From Bacillota bacterium (lineage in GTDB: Bacteria > Bacillota > Clostridia > Lachnospirales > Lachnospiraceae), in assembly GCA_023421075.1 (NCBI GenBank), contig JAEZUM010000026.1:1-39518 (forward strand): a stretch of 39,518 nt of DNA, read 5' to 3'. The notes under the pieces were generated by a model. The model ran no database searches. It saw nothing but the letters and a program-made list of their open reading frames with translations, and had not been told where the DNA came from. Shown piece by piece: positions 33,320 through 39,518 of this stretch (position 1 is its first letter; each line of letters opens with the position of its first letter). Made by a program: the position numbers and the translations under genes.

Positions 33320-34537
33320 ATGGACAAGATAATCTTCCATGTGGATGTAAACTCGGCTTTTTTGAGCTGGGAAGCCGTCCATCGTTTACAGCAGGGAGAG
33401 TCTCTGGATCTGCGCGAGATAGCATCTGCTGTCGCCGGTGATCAAAATAAGCGACATGGTATAATATTAGCGAAATCCACACTTGCAAAGCAGTACGGAG
33501 TGCAGACCGGAGAACCGATTGTCGATGCGCTGAAGAAATGTCCTAACCTGACACTGGTCCCACCCAGTCATCACCTTTATTCGGAATATTCCAAAGCATT
33601 CACGGACATCTTAAACGATTTTTCCCCGGAAGTGGAGAAGTGCTCGATTGATGAAGCATATTGTGATATGACAGGAATGGCTGCTTTGTTCGGCCCGCCT
33701 ATCGCAGCCGCTCATAAAATTAAGGATCGAATTCGTGATGAGCTTGGCTTTACCGTAAATGTGGGAATCTCGAGTAACAAACTCTTGGCTAAGATGGCAT
33801 CGGATTTTCAGAAGCCGGATAAGGTTCACACCTTATATCCGGAGGAGATTTATACGAAGATGTGGCCACTGCCCGTCGGTGAATTATTCTTTGTCGGTAA
33901 GTCCACTGTGAGGAAGTTAAATACTCTAGGGATCTATACCATCAAAGAATTAGCGAACACCGATGTGGAGGTGCTAAAGGCACATCTAAAGAAACATGGA
34001 GAGGTAATTCATAGCTTTGCCAATGGAATAGACGCATCGGTTATTTCTGTCGAGGAGGTTAAGAATAAAGGTTATGGCAATTCTACCACCATATCCTTTG
34101 ATGTAGAGGAAGAATCAACGGCAAAGATGATACTTCTCTCCCTTGCAGAGACCGTGGCCAGAAGACTGCGAAGTGATGATATGATGGCAAATGTAGTGTC
34201 AGTCAGTATCGTGGATACGGATTTTCGTCACAGTTCTCACCAGATGACACTTCTTAGTCCAACCCATCGCACGGATGAAATTCATAAGGCTGCCTGTACT
34301 TTGTTTGATGAATTGTGGGAGGGATCCCCGATCCGTAATCTGGGCATACAGACAAGTAAGGTGGTGGCGAATGATTCAGCCAGGCAGATGAATCTGTTCA
34401 GCTTTGAGACCGATGAAAAGCGGGAGAAGCTGGATCACGCAATCGATAAGATAAGAGATCGATTTGGATCCTCGGCGATTCAAAGAGCTAGTTTGTATAA
34501 GAAGCCTGAGAGAGATCAGATCAAGGACGAATTATAG
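33320..34537 (+). CDS. dinB: Y-family DNA polymerase (Pol IV type)
   Basis: The 405-residue translesion polymerase has catalytic carboxylates D9 (HVDVNSAF) and D111-E112 (CSIDEAYCD), and KPDKVHTLYPEE of the palm-fingers. Helix-hairpin-helix signals are seen in VGKSTVRKLNTLGIYTIKELA, and a little-finger domain lies at about 240-345. QMNLF at 356-360 is a sliding-clamp binding motif near the C-terminus. The N-terminal DVNSAFLSWEA replaces the DMDAFFASVE of E. coli DinB, a variation common in clostridia. The ATG at 33320 follows AAGGAGG with 7-nt spacing; the in-frame GTG two codons earlier sits too close to the site. I see no SOS box immediately upstream. Confidence 0.93.
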   Translation: MDKIIFHVDVNSAFLSWEAVHRLQQGESLDLREIASAVAGDQNKRHGIILAKSTLAKQYGVQTGEPIVDALKKCPNLTLVPPSHHLYSEYSKAFTDILNDFSPEVEKCSIDEAYCDMTGMAALFGPPIAAAHKIKDRIRDELGFTVNVGISSNKLLAKMASDFQKPDKVHTLYPEEIYTKMWPLPVGELFFVGKSTVRKLNTLGIYTIKELANTDVEVLKAHLKKHGEVIHSFANGIDASVISVEEVKNKGYGNSTTISFDVEEESTAKMILLSLAETVARRLRSDDMMANVVSVSIVDTDFRHSSHQMTLLSPTHRTDEIHKAACTLFDELWEGSPIRNLGIQTSKVVANDSARQMNLFSFETDEKREKLDHAIDKIRDRFGSSAIQRASLYKKPERDQIKDEL

Positions 34538-34671
34538 AAAATAATAAAATTAAGTAGCCTTGAGATTAAGAACAAAAAATATACAGCTGATTTAGGGATA
34601 AGAAGACTAATGCTGTATCCATTTGTCGATAAGTTGTCTCCTTTTTAAATGGAAATATATGTAAAAACGAG

Positions 34672-34771
34672 TTATAATAGAAGCCGTAGCGAGCATATAG
34701 CAAGGAATACCCTTGAGCATATGCGATCAGAGTGGATATAATTCGTTGATACGAGTTACGTGAGCCGTAGC
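34672..34771 (+). repeat. Diverged copy of the structured 87-bp repeat, upstream of a secreted protein gene
   Basis: This stretch keeps the order of elements of the tandem repeat at 36771-37031: a TATAAT (34673-34678), GCCGTAGCGAG, a first hairpin, CGATCAGAG, a second hairpin. The first hairpin is CATAT/ATATG (34694-34698/34719-34723) and CAAGG/CCTTG (34701-34705/34711-34715). The second is AATTCGT/ACGAGTT (34740-34746/34751-34757). GCCGTAGC recurs at 34764-34771, where a second unit would begin, and runs into the ribosome site of the gene at 34788. Primary sequence identity is modest, so homology rests on conserved order plus matched stems. Confidence 0.5.
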
Positions 34772-34787
34772 AAAGGGAGGCATAATA

Positions 34788-35231
34788 TTGAAGACAGCTG
34801 TGTACTGCCTTATCCTTCTGCTAAGCATACAACCGCTTAGCGGATATGGGAGAATGCTTACATATGAGGAACAACCCCTTGGTGTGGCCTGGGAAAAGAT
34901 TCACAGATTGGGAAATGTAGATAATGATATCAGGATAACAAAGGAATGTAAGAAACAGGAGCTGTCTCCGATGGAAGCCCTGGATCTTGTAAAATGCAAG
35001 TTTGCCACTAATTTTGACAAAGTGGAGATTTCCAAGGAGGAGTATTATTATAAGCTGGATATTGCTGACTATTATCTGGTCTTCGAGGGAATGGGAGAGA
35101 ATAAACAGCAATATTTAATCCATCTGTATGAATTCATCCAGGATGAACCGGAGAATGGAATCGGACATACGGTGACTTATGGTTGGTATCTCGTTGATAT
35201 GATGACGAGAGAAATCGTTGAAGTACAATAA
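34788..35231 (+). CDS. Hypothetical secreted protein
   Basis: I do not recognise this 147-residue protein. It begins with a TTG whose GGGAGG site lies 7 nt upstream, and with a signal-like segment (MKTAVYCLILLLSIQPLSGYG, cleavage possible after about residue 20). No lipobox is evident. The mature part is acidic, with a helix-rich middle (SPMEALDLVKCKFATNF) and a C-terminal strand pattern YYLVFEGMGENKQQYLIHLYEF and GWYLVDMMTREIVEVQ. This pattern is reminiscent of PepSY-like small domains, but the match is too weak to call. Its leader contains a copy of the structured repeat. It converges on the MATE gene with a short shared hairpin. Confidence 0.65.
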   Translation: MKTAVYCLILLLSIQPLSGYGRMLTYEEQPLGVAWEKIHRLGNVDNDIRITKECKKQELSPMEALDLVKCKFATNFDKVEISKEEYYYKLDIADYYLVFEGMGENKQQYLIHLYEFIQDEPENGIGHTVTYGWYLVDMMTREIVEVQ

Positions 35232-35263
35232 AATGTGAATTATTGAAAGCATAAGTCACATTT
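35231..35263. terminator. Hairpin between convergent genes
   Basis: AAATGTGA (35231-35238) pairs with TCACATTT (35256-35263) around a 17-nt loop. The A/T-rich outer ends can serve as T tracts in both directions, so it may act as a bidirectional terminator. Confidence 0.55.
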
Positions 35264-35264
35264 G

Positions 35265-36665
35265 CTATAGGGAAATAGTAGTCCACTTTCCACCAGAGAA
35301 GCGATAATAGCTGGATACAAAGCGGAAGAATTGATCCACCAGAAGAGCTACCCAAGCACCATAGACACCAAGGCCTGCCGGAAAACAAAGCAGGTAGGTT
35401 AATAGGGGACGTACTAACGCTACACTGATCAATGAGGTTATGGCGACATAACCGGTATCACCGGCACCTCTAAGGCATCCGGATAACACCACCTGAGAGG
35501 TCTGCAAATGGGTCCCCAGTGCAGCGAGTATCATAACGTTGGCTCCTAATGTGATTATGACGGCCTCATCACTGAACAGAGATACCAGGAAGGTCCTTCC
35601 GAACAGAAAGATTAAGAATATAACGCAGGATATCATAAATGCAAGTCGTTGACCGGTTTTTCCATAAATAATGGATAAATCCGGTCTTTTTGCGCCGAGA
35701 TTCTGCCCAACCAACGCAGAAGCCGCAATGGATAGACCATCACCAAAGCAGAAGGAGAGTGTCAGAATGTTCATGCAGATCAAGTGAGTCGCATATTGGG
35801 TTGTTCCAAGTCGGGCTACAATGGCGGCATAGGCAAGAAAGCCAATACGCATGAAAACCTGTTCTACAAAGGCACTGCTGCTCACCTTGAAGATGGCATT
35901 GGTTATGTCCTCCCGGATAGCCCATCCGGCTTTATGGTGAAAGGATAAATATCCGTTTTTACGTAGTAAGGTTGATGACGATATCACAAAAGCGGCGATA
36001 GCACCCATCAGAGTTGCAATGGCAGCCCCTTTCACTTCAAGTCTGGGAAAGATACCAATGCCATTGATTAAGAGGAAATTAAAAGGTATATTAATCAGAT
36101 TGCTTATGATATTACTATACATTGATATTTTTGTCTTGCCACAGCCACGTTGTGCTGCGTTGATGGTAAGATTCAATGCCTGAAAAGGAAGAGAGAACAT
36201 CAAAATCTTGAAATAATCCATCGCTTCTGCAAGATATGTATGGTCTGCTCCGGCAAACAACAGTATCGGTTTGGCAAACAGAGCTCCGAGGAGGGCCATC
36301 AGGAGTGACCCACATAAGCTGAAGAGAATTCCTGCACGAACACATCGGTTGGCATCCGTTCGGTTATCCTGCCCCTTACGTCTTGCAGTAACTGCGGTAA
36401 TGCCGGTATTCAATGAAAATATGATGGCCAGTAGAATAAACTTTGGTTGTGTAGTAATGCCTACCGCCGCGATAGCACCTTCTCCTAACGTTCCTACCAT
36501 AATGGTATCTACCGCACCTACCAAGGCAACAAGAAGTGCCTCCAAAGCAGAAGGCCAGGCTATTTTATAAAAGTTAGAATAAGCAATACGAGAGGAGGGG
36601 AGATCTCCGATGATTTGATGACTTTTGAGCATTCCCTTAACGGATAGAAAACGATTTAATAGCAA
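35265..36665 (-). CDS. MATE family efflux transporter
   Basis: The membrane protein has about twelve hydrophobic helices in two similar halves. The first begins FYKIAWPSALEALLVALVGAVDTIMVGTLG and the second SSAFVEQVFMRIGFLAYAAIVARLGTTQYA, as in Na+- or H+-coupled drug/metabolite exporters. The frame extends further upstream, but the promoter at 36706-36733 implies transcription starts near 36699. The TTG at 36665 has AAGGTG 9 nt upstream and gives 466 residues, the usual length; the ATG at 36632 is an alternative with a badly spaced site. Substrate is unknown. It is transcribed away from the tandem repeats and the deoD operon. Confidence 0.9.
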   Translation of the reverse strand: MLLNRFLSVKGMLKSHQIIGDLPSSRIAYSNFYKIAWPSALEALLVALVGAVDTIMVGTLGEGAIAAVGITTQPKFILLAIIFSLNTGITAVTARRKGQDNRTDANRCVRAGILFSLCGSLLMALLGALFAKPILLFAGADHTYLAEAMDYFKILMFSLPFQALNLTINAAQRGCGKTKISMYSNIISNLINIPFNFLLINGIGIFPRLEVKGAAIATLMGAIAAFVISSSTLLRKNGYLSFHHKAGWAIREDITNAIFKVSSSAFVEQVFMRIGFLAYAAIVARLGTTQYATHLICMNILTLSFCFGDGLSIAASALVGQNLGAKRPDLSIIYGKTGQRLAFMISCVIFLIFLFGRTFLVSLFSDEAVIITLGANVMILAALGTHLQTSQVVLSGCLRGAGDTGYVAITSLISVALVRPLLTYLLCFPAGLGVYGAWVALLVDQFFRFVSSYYRFSGGKWTTISL

Positions 36666-36705
36666 TTGGGTCAACACCTTTCCTGTAGATAAGACTATTA
36701 CCCCG

Positions 36706-36733
36706 ATTATAACACTTTTTCCTTTGAAATCAA
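36706..36733 (-). promoter_or_regulatory. Predicted promoter of the MATE gene
   Basis: On the minus strand, TTGATT (36733-36728) and TATAAT (36711-36706) are 16 bp apart. The predicted start near 36699 lies after the longest possible start codon, which decides for a downstream translation start. Confidence 0.65.
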
Positions 36734-36770
36734 TGTAATATGATATATTTCGCAAAAAATGGAATAATAT

Positions 36771-37031
36771 AATAAAGCGTAGTGAGGATCATGCAAGCTT
36801 GCTTGTAATGATACGATCGGAGCTGACGATCATGAATACGCACTATATTCATGATATAATAAAGCGTAGTGAGGATCATGCAAGCTTGCTTGTAATGATG
36901 CGATCGGAGCTGACGATCATGAATACGCACTATATTCATGATATAATAAAAGCGTAATGAGGAAGTGCAAGCTTGCTTGTAATGATGCGATCGGAGCTGA
37001 CGATCATGAATACGCACTATATTCATGATAT
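36771..37031. repeat. Three tandem copies of an 87-bp structured repeat
   Basis: Units run 36771-36857, 36858-36944 and 36945-37031, each exactly 87 bp. Units 1 and 2 differ at one position (36813-36900 region, A versus G before CGATCGGAG); unit 3 has a few changes. In unit 2 the first hairpin is ATCAT/ATGAT (36875-36879/36895-36899) with CAAG/CTTG inside (36881-36884/36889-36892), containing a GCAAGCTTGC palindrome. The second hairpin is ATCATGAAT/ATTCATGAT (36916-36924/36934-36942). Conserved GCGTAGTGAG and GCGATCGGAG flank the first hairpin. No mobile gene is associated. The surrounding 36666-37216 gap otherwise holds only the MATE and deoD promoters. Confidence 0.92.
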
Positions 37032-37133
37032 AAGCATAAAAGTACAACCCAATAATTACAATAATAAACCTGTTAGAACAATGAGAAATGTTCATGTAGA
37101 ATCTTTTTAGAGCAGGGATGAATTAATCGCGGA

Positions 37134-37162
37134 TTGATTATTTTCGAAAAATATGCTATGAT
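37134..37162 (+). promoter_or_regulatory. Promoter of the deoD-deoC-cdd operon
   Basis: TTGATT (37134-37139) and TATGAT (37157-37162) are spaced 17 bp, with an extended -10 TGC before the second. It lies about 50 bp before deoD. No clear DeoR-type operator palindrome was found by eye. Confidence 0.8.
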
Positions 37163-37216
37163 GTAATTTACCGAAAAGTAAGAATTATCTATTTATACCA
37201 TAAAGGAGGAAATAAA

Positions 37217-37924
37217 ATGAGTATTCCAACCCCCCACAATGAAGCCAAAATGGGTGATATAGCAAAGACGGTGCTTATGCCGGGAGATCCCCTGAGAGCG
37301 AAATTTATCGCAGAGACTTATCTTGAGGATGTGGTGTGCTTTAATAAAGTAAGAAATATGTTTGGCTATACAGGTACTTATAAAGGAAAGAAGGTTTCCG
37401 TAATGGGTGGCGGTATGGGTATGCCCTCGATCGGCATCTATTCCTATGAGCTATATCATTTTTACGGTGTTGACAATATTATTCGTATTGGTTCTGCTGG
37501 CGGTATTGCTGAAAACATTAAGCTCAGAGATATTGTAATCGGTATGGGGGCTTCCACGAATTCCAGCTTTGCCGCTCAGTTTCAATTACCCGGAACCTAT
37601 GCTCCGATCGCTGATTTTGATTTATTACGCAAAGCGGTTGAGGCGGCGGAAAAGATGAATATTAAGACGGTGGTGGGAAATGTTCTTTCCTCCGACACCT
37701 TCTATGATGATAATAAGGATGCCAATTCCTTATGGCGTAAGATGAATATTCTTTGTGTGGAGATGGAGGCAGCAGCTCTTTATATGAATGCGGCAAGAGC
37801 CGGCAAGAAGGCACTCTGCCTGCTTACCATATCGGATCATGTATTTACCGGCGAATCCTTATCCGCTGAGGACAGACAGCTAACCTTCCGCGAGATGATG
37901 GAAATTGCCTTAGAGATTGCATAG
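37217..37924 (+). CDS. deoD: Purine nucleoside phosphorylase, DeoD type
   Basis: The 235-residue enzyme cleaves purine (deoxy)nucleosides with phosphate to base and (deoxy)ribose 1-phosphate. It shows VLMPGDPLRAKFIAE at the phosphate site, GGGMGMPSIGIYSYELY, and VEMEAAALY of the ribose pocket. The catalytic aspartate is in TISDHVFTGE. The length matches hexameric bacterial DeoD. AAAGGAGG lies 7 nt before the ATG. With deoC and cdd it forms a nucleoside salvage and catabolism operon. Confidence 0.97.
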   Translation: MSIPTPHNEAKMGDIAKTVLMPGDPLRAKFIAETYLEDVVCFNKVRNMFGYTGTYKGKKVSVMGGGMGMPSIGIYSYELYHFYGVDNIIRIGSAGGIAENIKLRDIVIGMGASTNSSFAAQFQLPGTYAPIADFDLLRKAVEAAEKMNIKTVVGNVLSSDTFYDDNKDANSLWRKMNILCVEMEAAALYMNAARAGKKALCLLTISDHVFTGESLSAEDRQLTFREMMEIALEIA

Positions 37925-37948
37925 ACGAAAGGAAAAGGAGATTGAGGA

Positions 37949-38614
37949 ATGGATAAGAAGTTGATTTTTGAGAAGGTAGACCATACACTACTTGGTCAGA
38001 CTGCAACCTGGACTGAGATCAAAGAGATCTGTGACGATGCGGTCACCTATGGGGTGGCCAGTGTCTGTATCCCTCCGTCCTATGTGAAGCAAGTCAAAGA
38101 CTATGTTGCGGATAAGATGGCAGTATGTACCGTAATCGGTTTCCCGAACGGTTATAATACTACTGCGGTTAAGGTATTTGAGACAAAGGATGCCATCGCA
38201 CAAGGTGCGGATGAGATTGATATGGTCATTAATCTTGGTATGCTGAAGGACGGAAGATACGACGAGCTGCTTCAGGAGATTAAGGAGATTAAGGCTGCCT
38301 GTGGTAACCATATTCTTAAGGTGATTATCGAAACCTGTCTCCTAACCGAGGATGAGAAGATTAAGATGTGTGAGATTGTTACCAATGCTGGGGCAGATTT
38401 TATAAAGACCTCAACAGGCTTTTCTAAAGCAGGTGCAACTTTCGAGGATGTAGCACTTTTCGCAAAGCATGTAGGGAAAGAGGTTCGGATAAAGGCGGCA
38501 GGCGGGATCTCCTCCTTTGACGATGCCGAGAAATTCATTGAGCTTGGGGCAACCAGGCTTGGTACCAGCAGAATTGTAAAGCTGGCGAAGAATCAGACCG
38601 GAACCGGCTATTAA
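37949..38614 (+). CDS. deoC: Deoxyribose-phosphate aldolase
   Basis: The 221-residue class I aldolase splits deoxyribose 5-phosphate to acetaldehyde and glyceraldehyde 3-phosphate. The Schiff-base lysine is K153 in FIKTSTGFS, with the conserved VDHTLL start, GADEIDMVIN (D91) and VIIETCLL. AAGGAG lies about 9 nt before the ATG, and the gene follows deoD by 24 bp. A phosphopentomutase, needed to link DeoD product to this enzyme, is not in the window. Confidence 0.97.
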   Translation: MDKKLIFEKVDHTLLGQTATWTEIKEICDDAVTYGVASVCIPPSYVKQVKDYVADKMAVCTVIGFPNGYNTTAVKVFETKDAIAQGADEIDMVINLGMLKDGRYDELLQEIKEIKAACGNHILKVIIETCLLTEDEKIKMCEIVTNAGADFIKTSTGFSKAGATFEDVALFAKHVGKEVRIKAAGGISSFDDAEKFIELGATRLGTSRIVKLAKNQTGTGY

Positions 38615-38642
38615 CAAAAACGATAAACAGGGAGGTTTTTGT

Positions 38643-39152
38643 ATGCAAGAACAGGATCAAAATCAACAGGAGATGGAAGCGAAGAACAGTCTTGTTCCTC
38701 TGGAAAAAGGAGAAGTATTGGCAAAGCATGAAATTGTAAGCCATTCTGTAGCGAAAAATCTGGTTCGAGATGCAATCGATGCAATGAAGAATACCTATTC
38801 ACCCTATTCCCATCACCACGTAGGAGCAGCGCTTCTTACCAAGAGCAAAAAGGTTTATAAAGGCTGTAATATTGAGAATGCTTCCTATACTCCGACGAAT
38901 TGTGCAGAACGTACCGCGTTCTTCAAAGCAATTAGTGAGGGCGAGAATGAATTCTCCGCAATTGCAATCGTTGGTGGTAAGGACGGAGTACTAAAGGACT
39001 TTTGTTCCCCTTGCGGTGTCTGTCGCCAGGTGATGCGGGAATTTGTGGATCCGAAGAGCTTTTTGGTCATTTTGGCCAGGTCCGAGGAGGATTATATGAT
39101 CTTCTTCCTGGAGGAACTACTTCCATTAAGCTTTGGACCTGAGAACTTATAA
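38643..39152 (+). CDS. cdd: Cytidine deaminase with N-terminal extension
   Basis: The 169-residue protein deaminates (deoxy)cytidine to (deoxy)uridine. The zinc ligands are C87 (TNCAERTA, with catalytic E89), C124 and C127 (SPCGVCRQ), and YSPYSHHHVGAAL is the substrate region. Homotetrameric Cdd proteins of Firmicutes are near 130 residues; here about 35 extra, mostly polar, N-terminal residues precede the domain. The upstream GGGAGG at 7 nt spacing supports this start. It follows deoC by 28 bp and ends before a terminator. Confidence 0.95.
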   Translation: MQEQDQNQQEMEAKNSLVPLEKGEVLAKHEIVSHSVAKNLVRDAIDAMKNTYSPYSHHHVGAALLTKSKKVYKGCNIENASYTPTNCAERTAFFKAISEGENEFSAIAIVGGKDGVLKDFCSPCGVCRQVMREFVDPKSFLVILARSEEDYMIFFLEELLPLSFGPENL

Positions 39153-39164
39153 TTTTATAGAAAG

Positions 39165-39215
39165 AGGGGCTTTCGTCGAATTGTAATCGATAGGATCAAC
39201 AATACGAAGGCCCCT
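39165..39215 (+). terminator. Terminator of the deoD operon
   Basis: AGGGGCTTTCGT (39165-39176) pairs with ACGAAGGCCCCT (39204-39215), one G-U, with an inner ATTGT/ACAAT stem (39180-39184/39199-39203). TCTGTTATAAT follows, a weak T tract. Confidence 0.75.
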
Positions 39216-39309
39216 TCTGTTATAATCCTTCGGAATATTAATTATTAGATTTTGTTATGAATGGAGGAGAAGATCAACCGTATTTGCGCTTTTAAATTCC
39301 ATTTTAATG

Positions 39310-39318
39310 TGATATACT
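39310..39318 (+). promoter_or_regulatory. Predicted extended -10 promoter of glyA
   Basis: TGATATACT is an extended -10 (TGn, then TATACT at 39313-39318) without a clear -35. The following leader of about 90 nt can form ACGAAC/GTTCGT (39338-39343/39375-39380). I recognise no THF, ZTP or glycine riboswitch there. Confidence 0.45.
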
Positions 39319-39417
39319 AATACGCAGTAAAGGTTTAACGAACTAAAGTGCTCATGAGGATAAGAACAGCAGAGGTTCGTAAAGCAGTATCAATATACCG
39401 GAAAGGAAATGAAAAAA

Positions 39418-39518
39418 ATGTATTCATTTGAAGACGTAAAATCATTTGACCCTGAACTCGCCGAGGCGATGTCACTGGAAATAGAGAGACAGAATAGCCA
39501 CATTGAGTTAATTGCTTC
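39418..39518 (+). CDS. glyA: Serine hydroxymethyltransferase, N-terminal fragment (cut by window edge)
   Basis: Only the first 33 codons are present. They read like the start of GlyA: a DPELAEAMSLEIERQNSHIELIAS stretch, where the final HIELIAS is the family's conserved N-terminal motif. The enzyme converts serine and tetrahydrofolate to glycine and methylene-tetrahydrofolate. I chose the ATG at 39418 because AGGA (39404-39407) is 10 nt upstream; the in-frame ATG at 39409 is only 1 nt from it. Confidence 0.88.
   Translation, partial: MYSFEDVKSFDPELAEAMSLEIERQNSHIELIA

Noticed and set aside
36771..37031. CRISPR array interpretation of the 87-bp tandem repeats
   Set aside because: There are no unique spacers between copies, the unit is far longer than a CRISPR repeat, and no cas genes are present.
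36771..37031. Plasmid-type iterons or replication origin
   Set aside because: No replication protein gene, DnaA-box cluster or AT-rich unwinding region accompanies the array, and the surrounding genes are ordinary chromosomal genes.
36730..37095. Minus-strand 121-codon frame encoding three repeats of YYIMNIVRIHDRQLRS
   Set aside because: The period of 87 bp is divisible by 3, so an open frame in one copy stays open in all. There is no ribosome site at the start, the array folds as RNA, and the frame overlaps the MATE promoter. I treat it as a by-product of the repeat.
39319..39417. Riboswitch (THF, ZTP or glycine class) upstream of glyA
   Set aside because: The leader has only a short hairpin, and none of the conserved cores of these classes is visible.

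Overview
The window reads as a chromosomal segment of a low-to-moderate GC anaerobic Firmicute, most likely a Lachnospiraceae member related to Lachnoclostridium/Clostridium phytofermentans. This rests on gene content and style: fermentative pyruvate formate-lyase, GH4 alpha-galactosidase, a T-box controlled cysteine operon, mini-RNase III, an orphan ASKHA-type corrinoid activator, strong AAGGAGG ribosome sites and several TTG starts. No database search was possible, so the taxonomic call is an inference. I see no phage, transposase, CRISPR or integrase genes; this is mostly core and niche metabolism.

Layout. 1-3.7 kb: the 3' part of gltB, a 379-bp gap that can fold into a branched RNA, and gltD. 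3.7-5.9 kb (minus strand): a glycosyltransferase overlapping an unrecognised protein with a methyltransferase-like core. 5.9-9.4 kb: pflB-pflA behind a Crp/Fnr-type palindrome sitting at -41.5 from a predicted start site. 9.5-12.3 kb: a chemoreceptor and a histidine phosphatase. 12.5-15.4 kb: a three-gene ABC-2 type exporter. 15.6-18.6 kb: a HelD-like helicase and a small membrane-anchored protein. 18.65-18.85 kb: tRNA-Val and tRNA-Met. 19-23 kb: the [2Fe-2S]/ASKHA protein, convergent with an AraC regulator that is divergent from melA.

23.2-26.8 kb: ispF with an unusual CxxCxxC tail, then a cysteine-specific T-box leader followed by cysE, cysS and mrnC. The leader couples cysteine synthesis, charging of tRNA-Cys and 23S rRNA processing to uncharged tRNA-Cys. 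27.1-36.7 kb: a very large secreted nucleotidase with Ig-like repeats, a DUF4349 lipoprotein, a CBM9-like protein, a Y-family polymerase, a small secreted protein and a MATE transporter on the minus strand. 37.2-39.2 kb: deoD-deoC-cdd, a nucleoside salvage operon that could use nucleosides released by the secreted nucleotidase. The start of glyA closes the window.

The least explained signal is a structured repeat: three exact-period 87-bp tandem copies between the MATE gene and deoD, plus one strongly diverged copy 2 kb away in front of the small secreted protein gene. The diverged copy changes bases on both sides of the first stem while keeping pairing, which suggests selection for an RNA (or cruciform) structure. 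The gltB-gltD intercistronic RNA is the second candidate for something undescribed.
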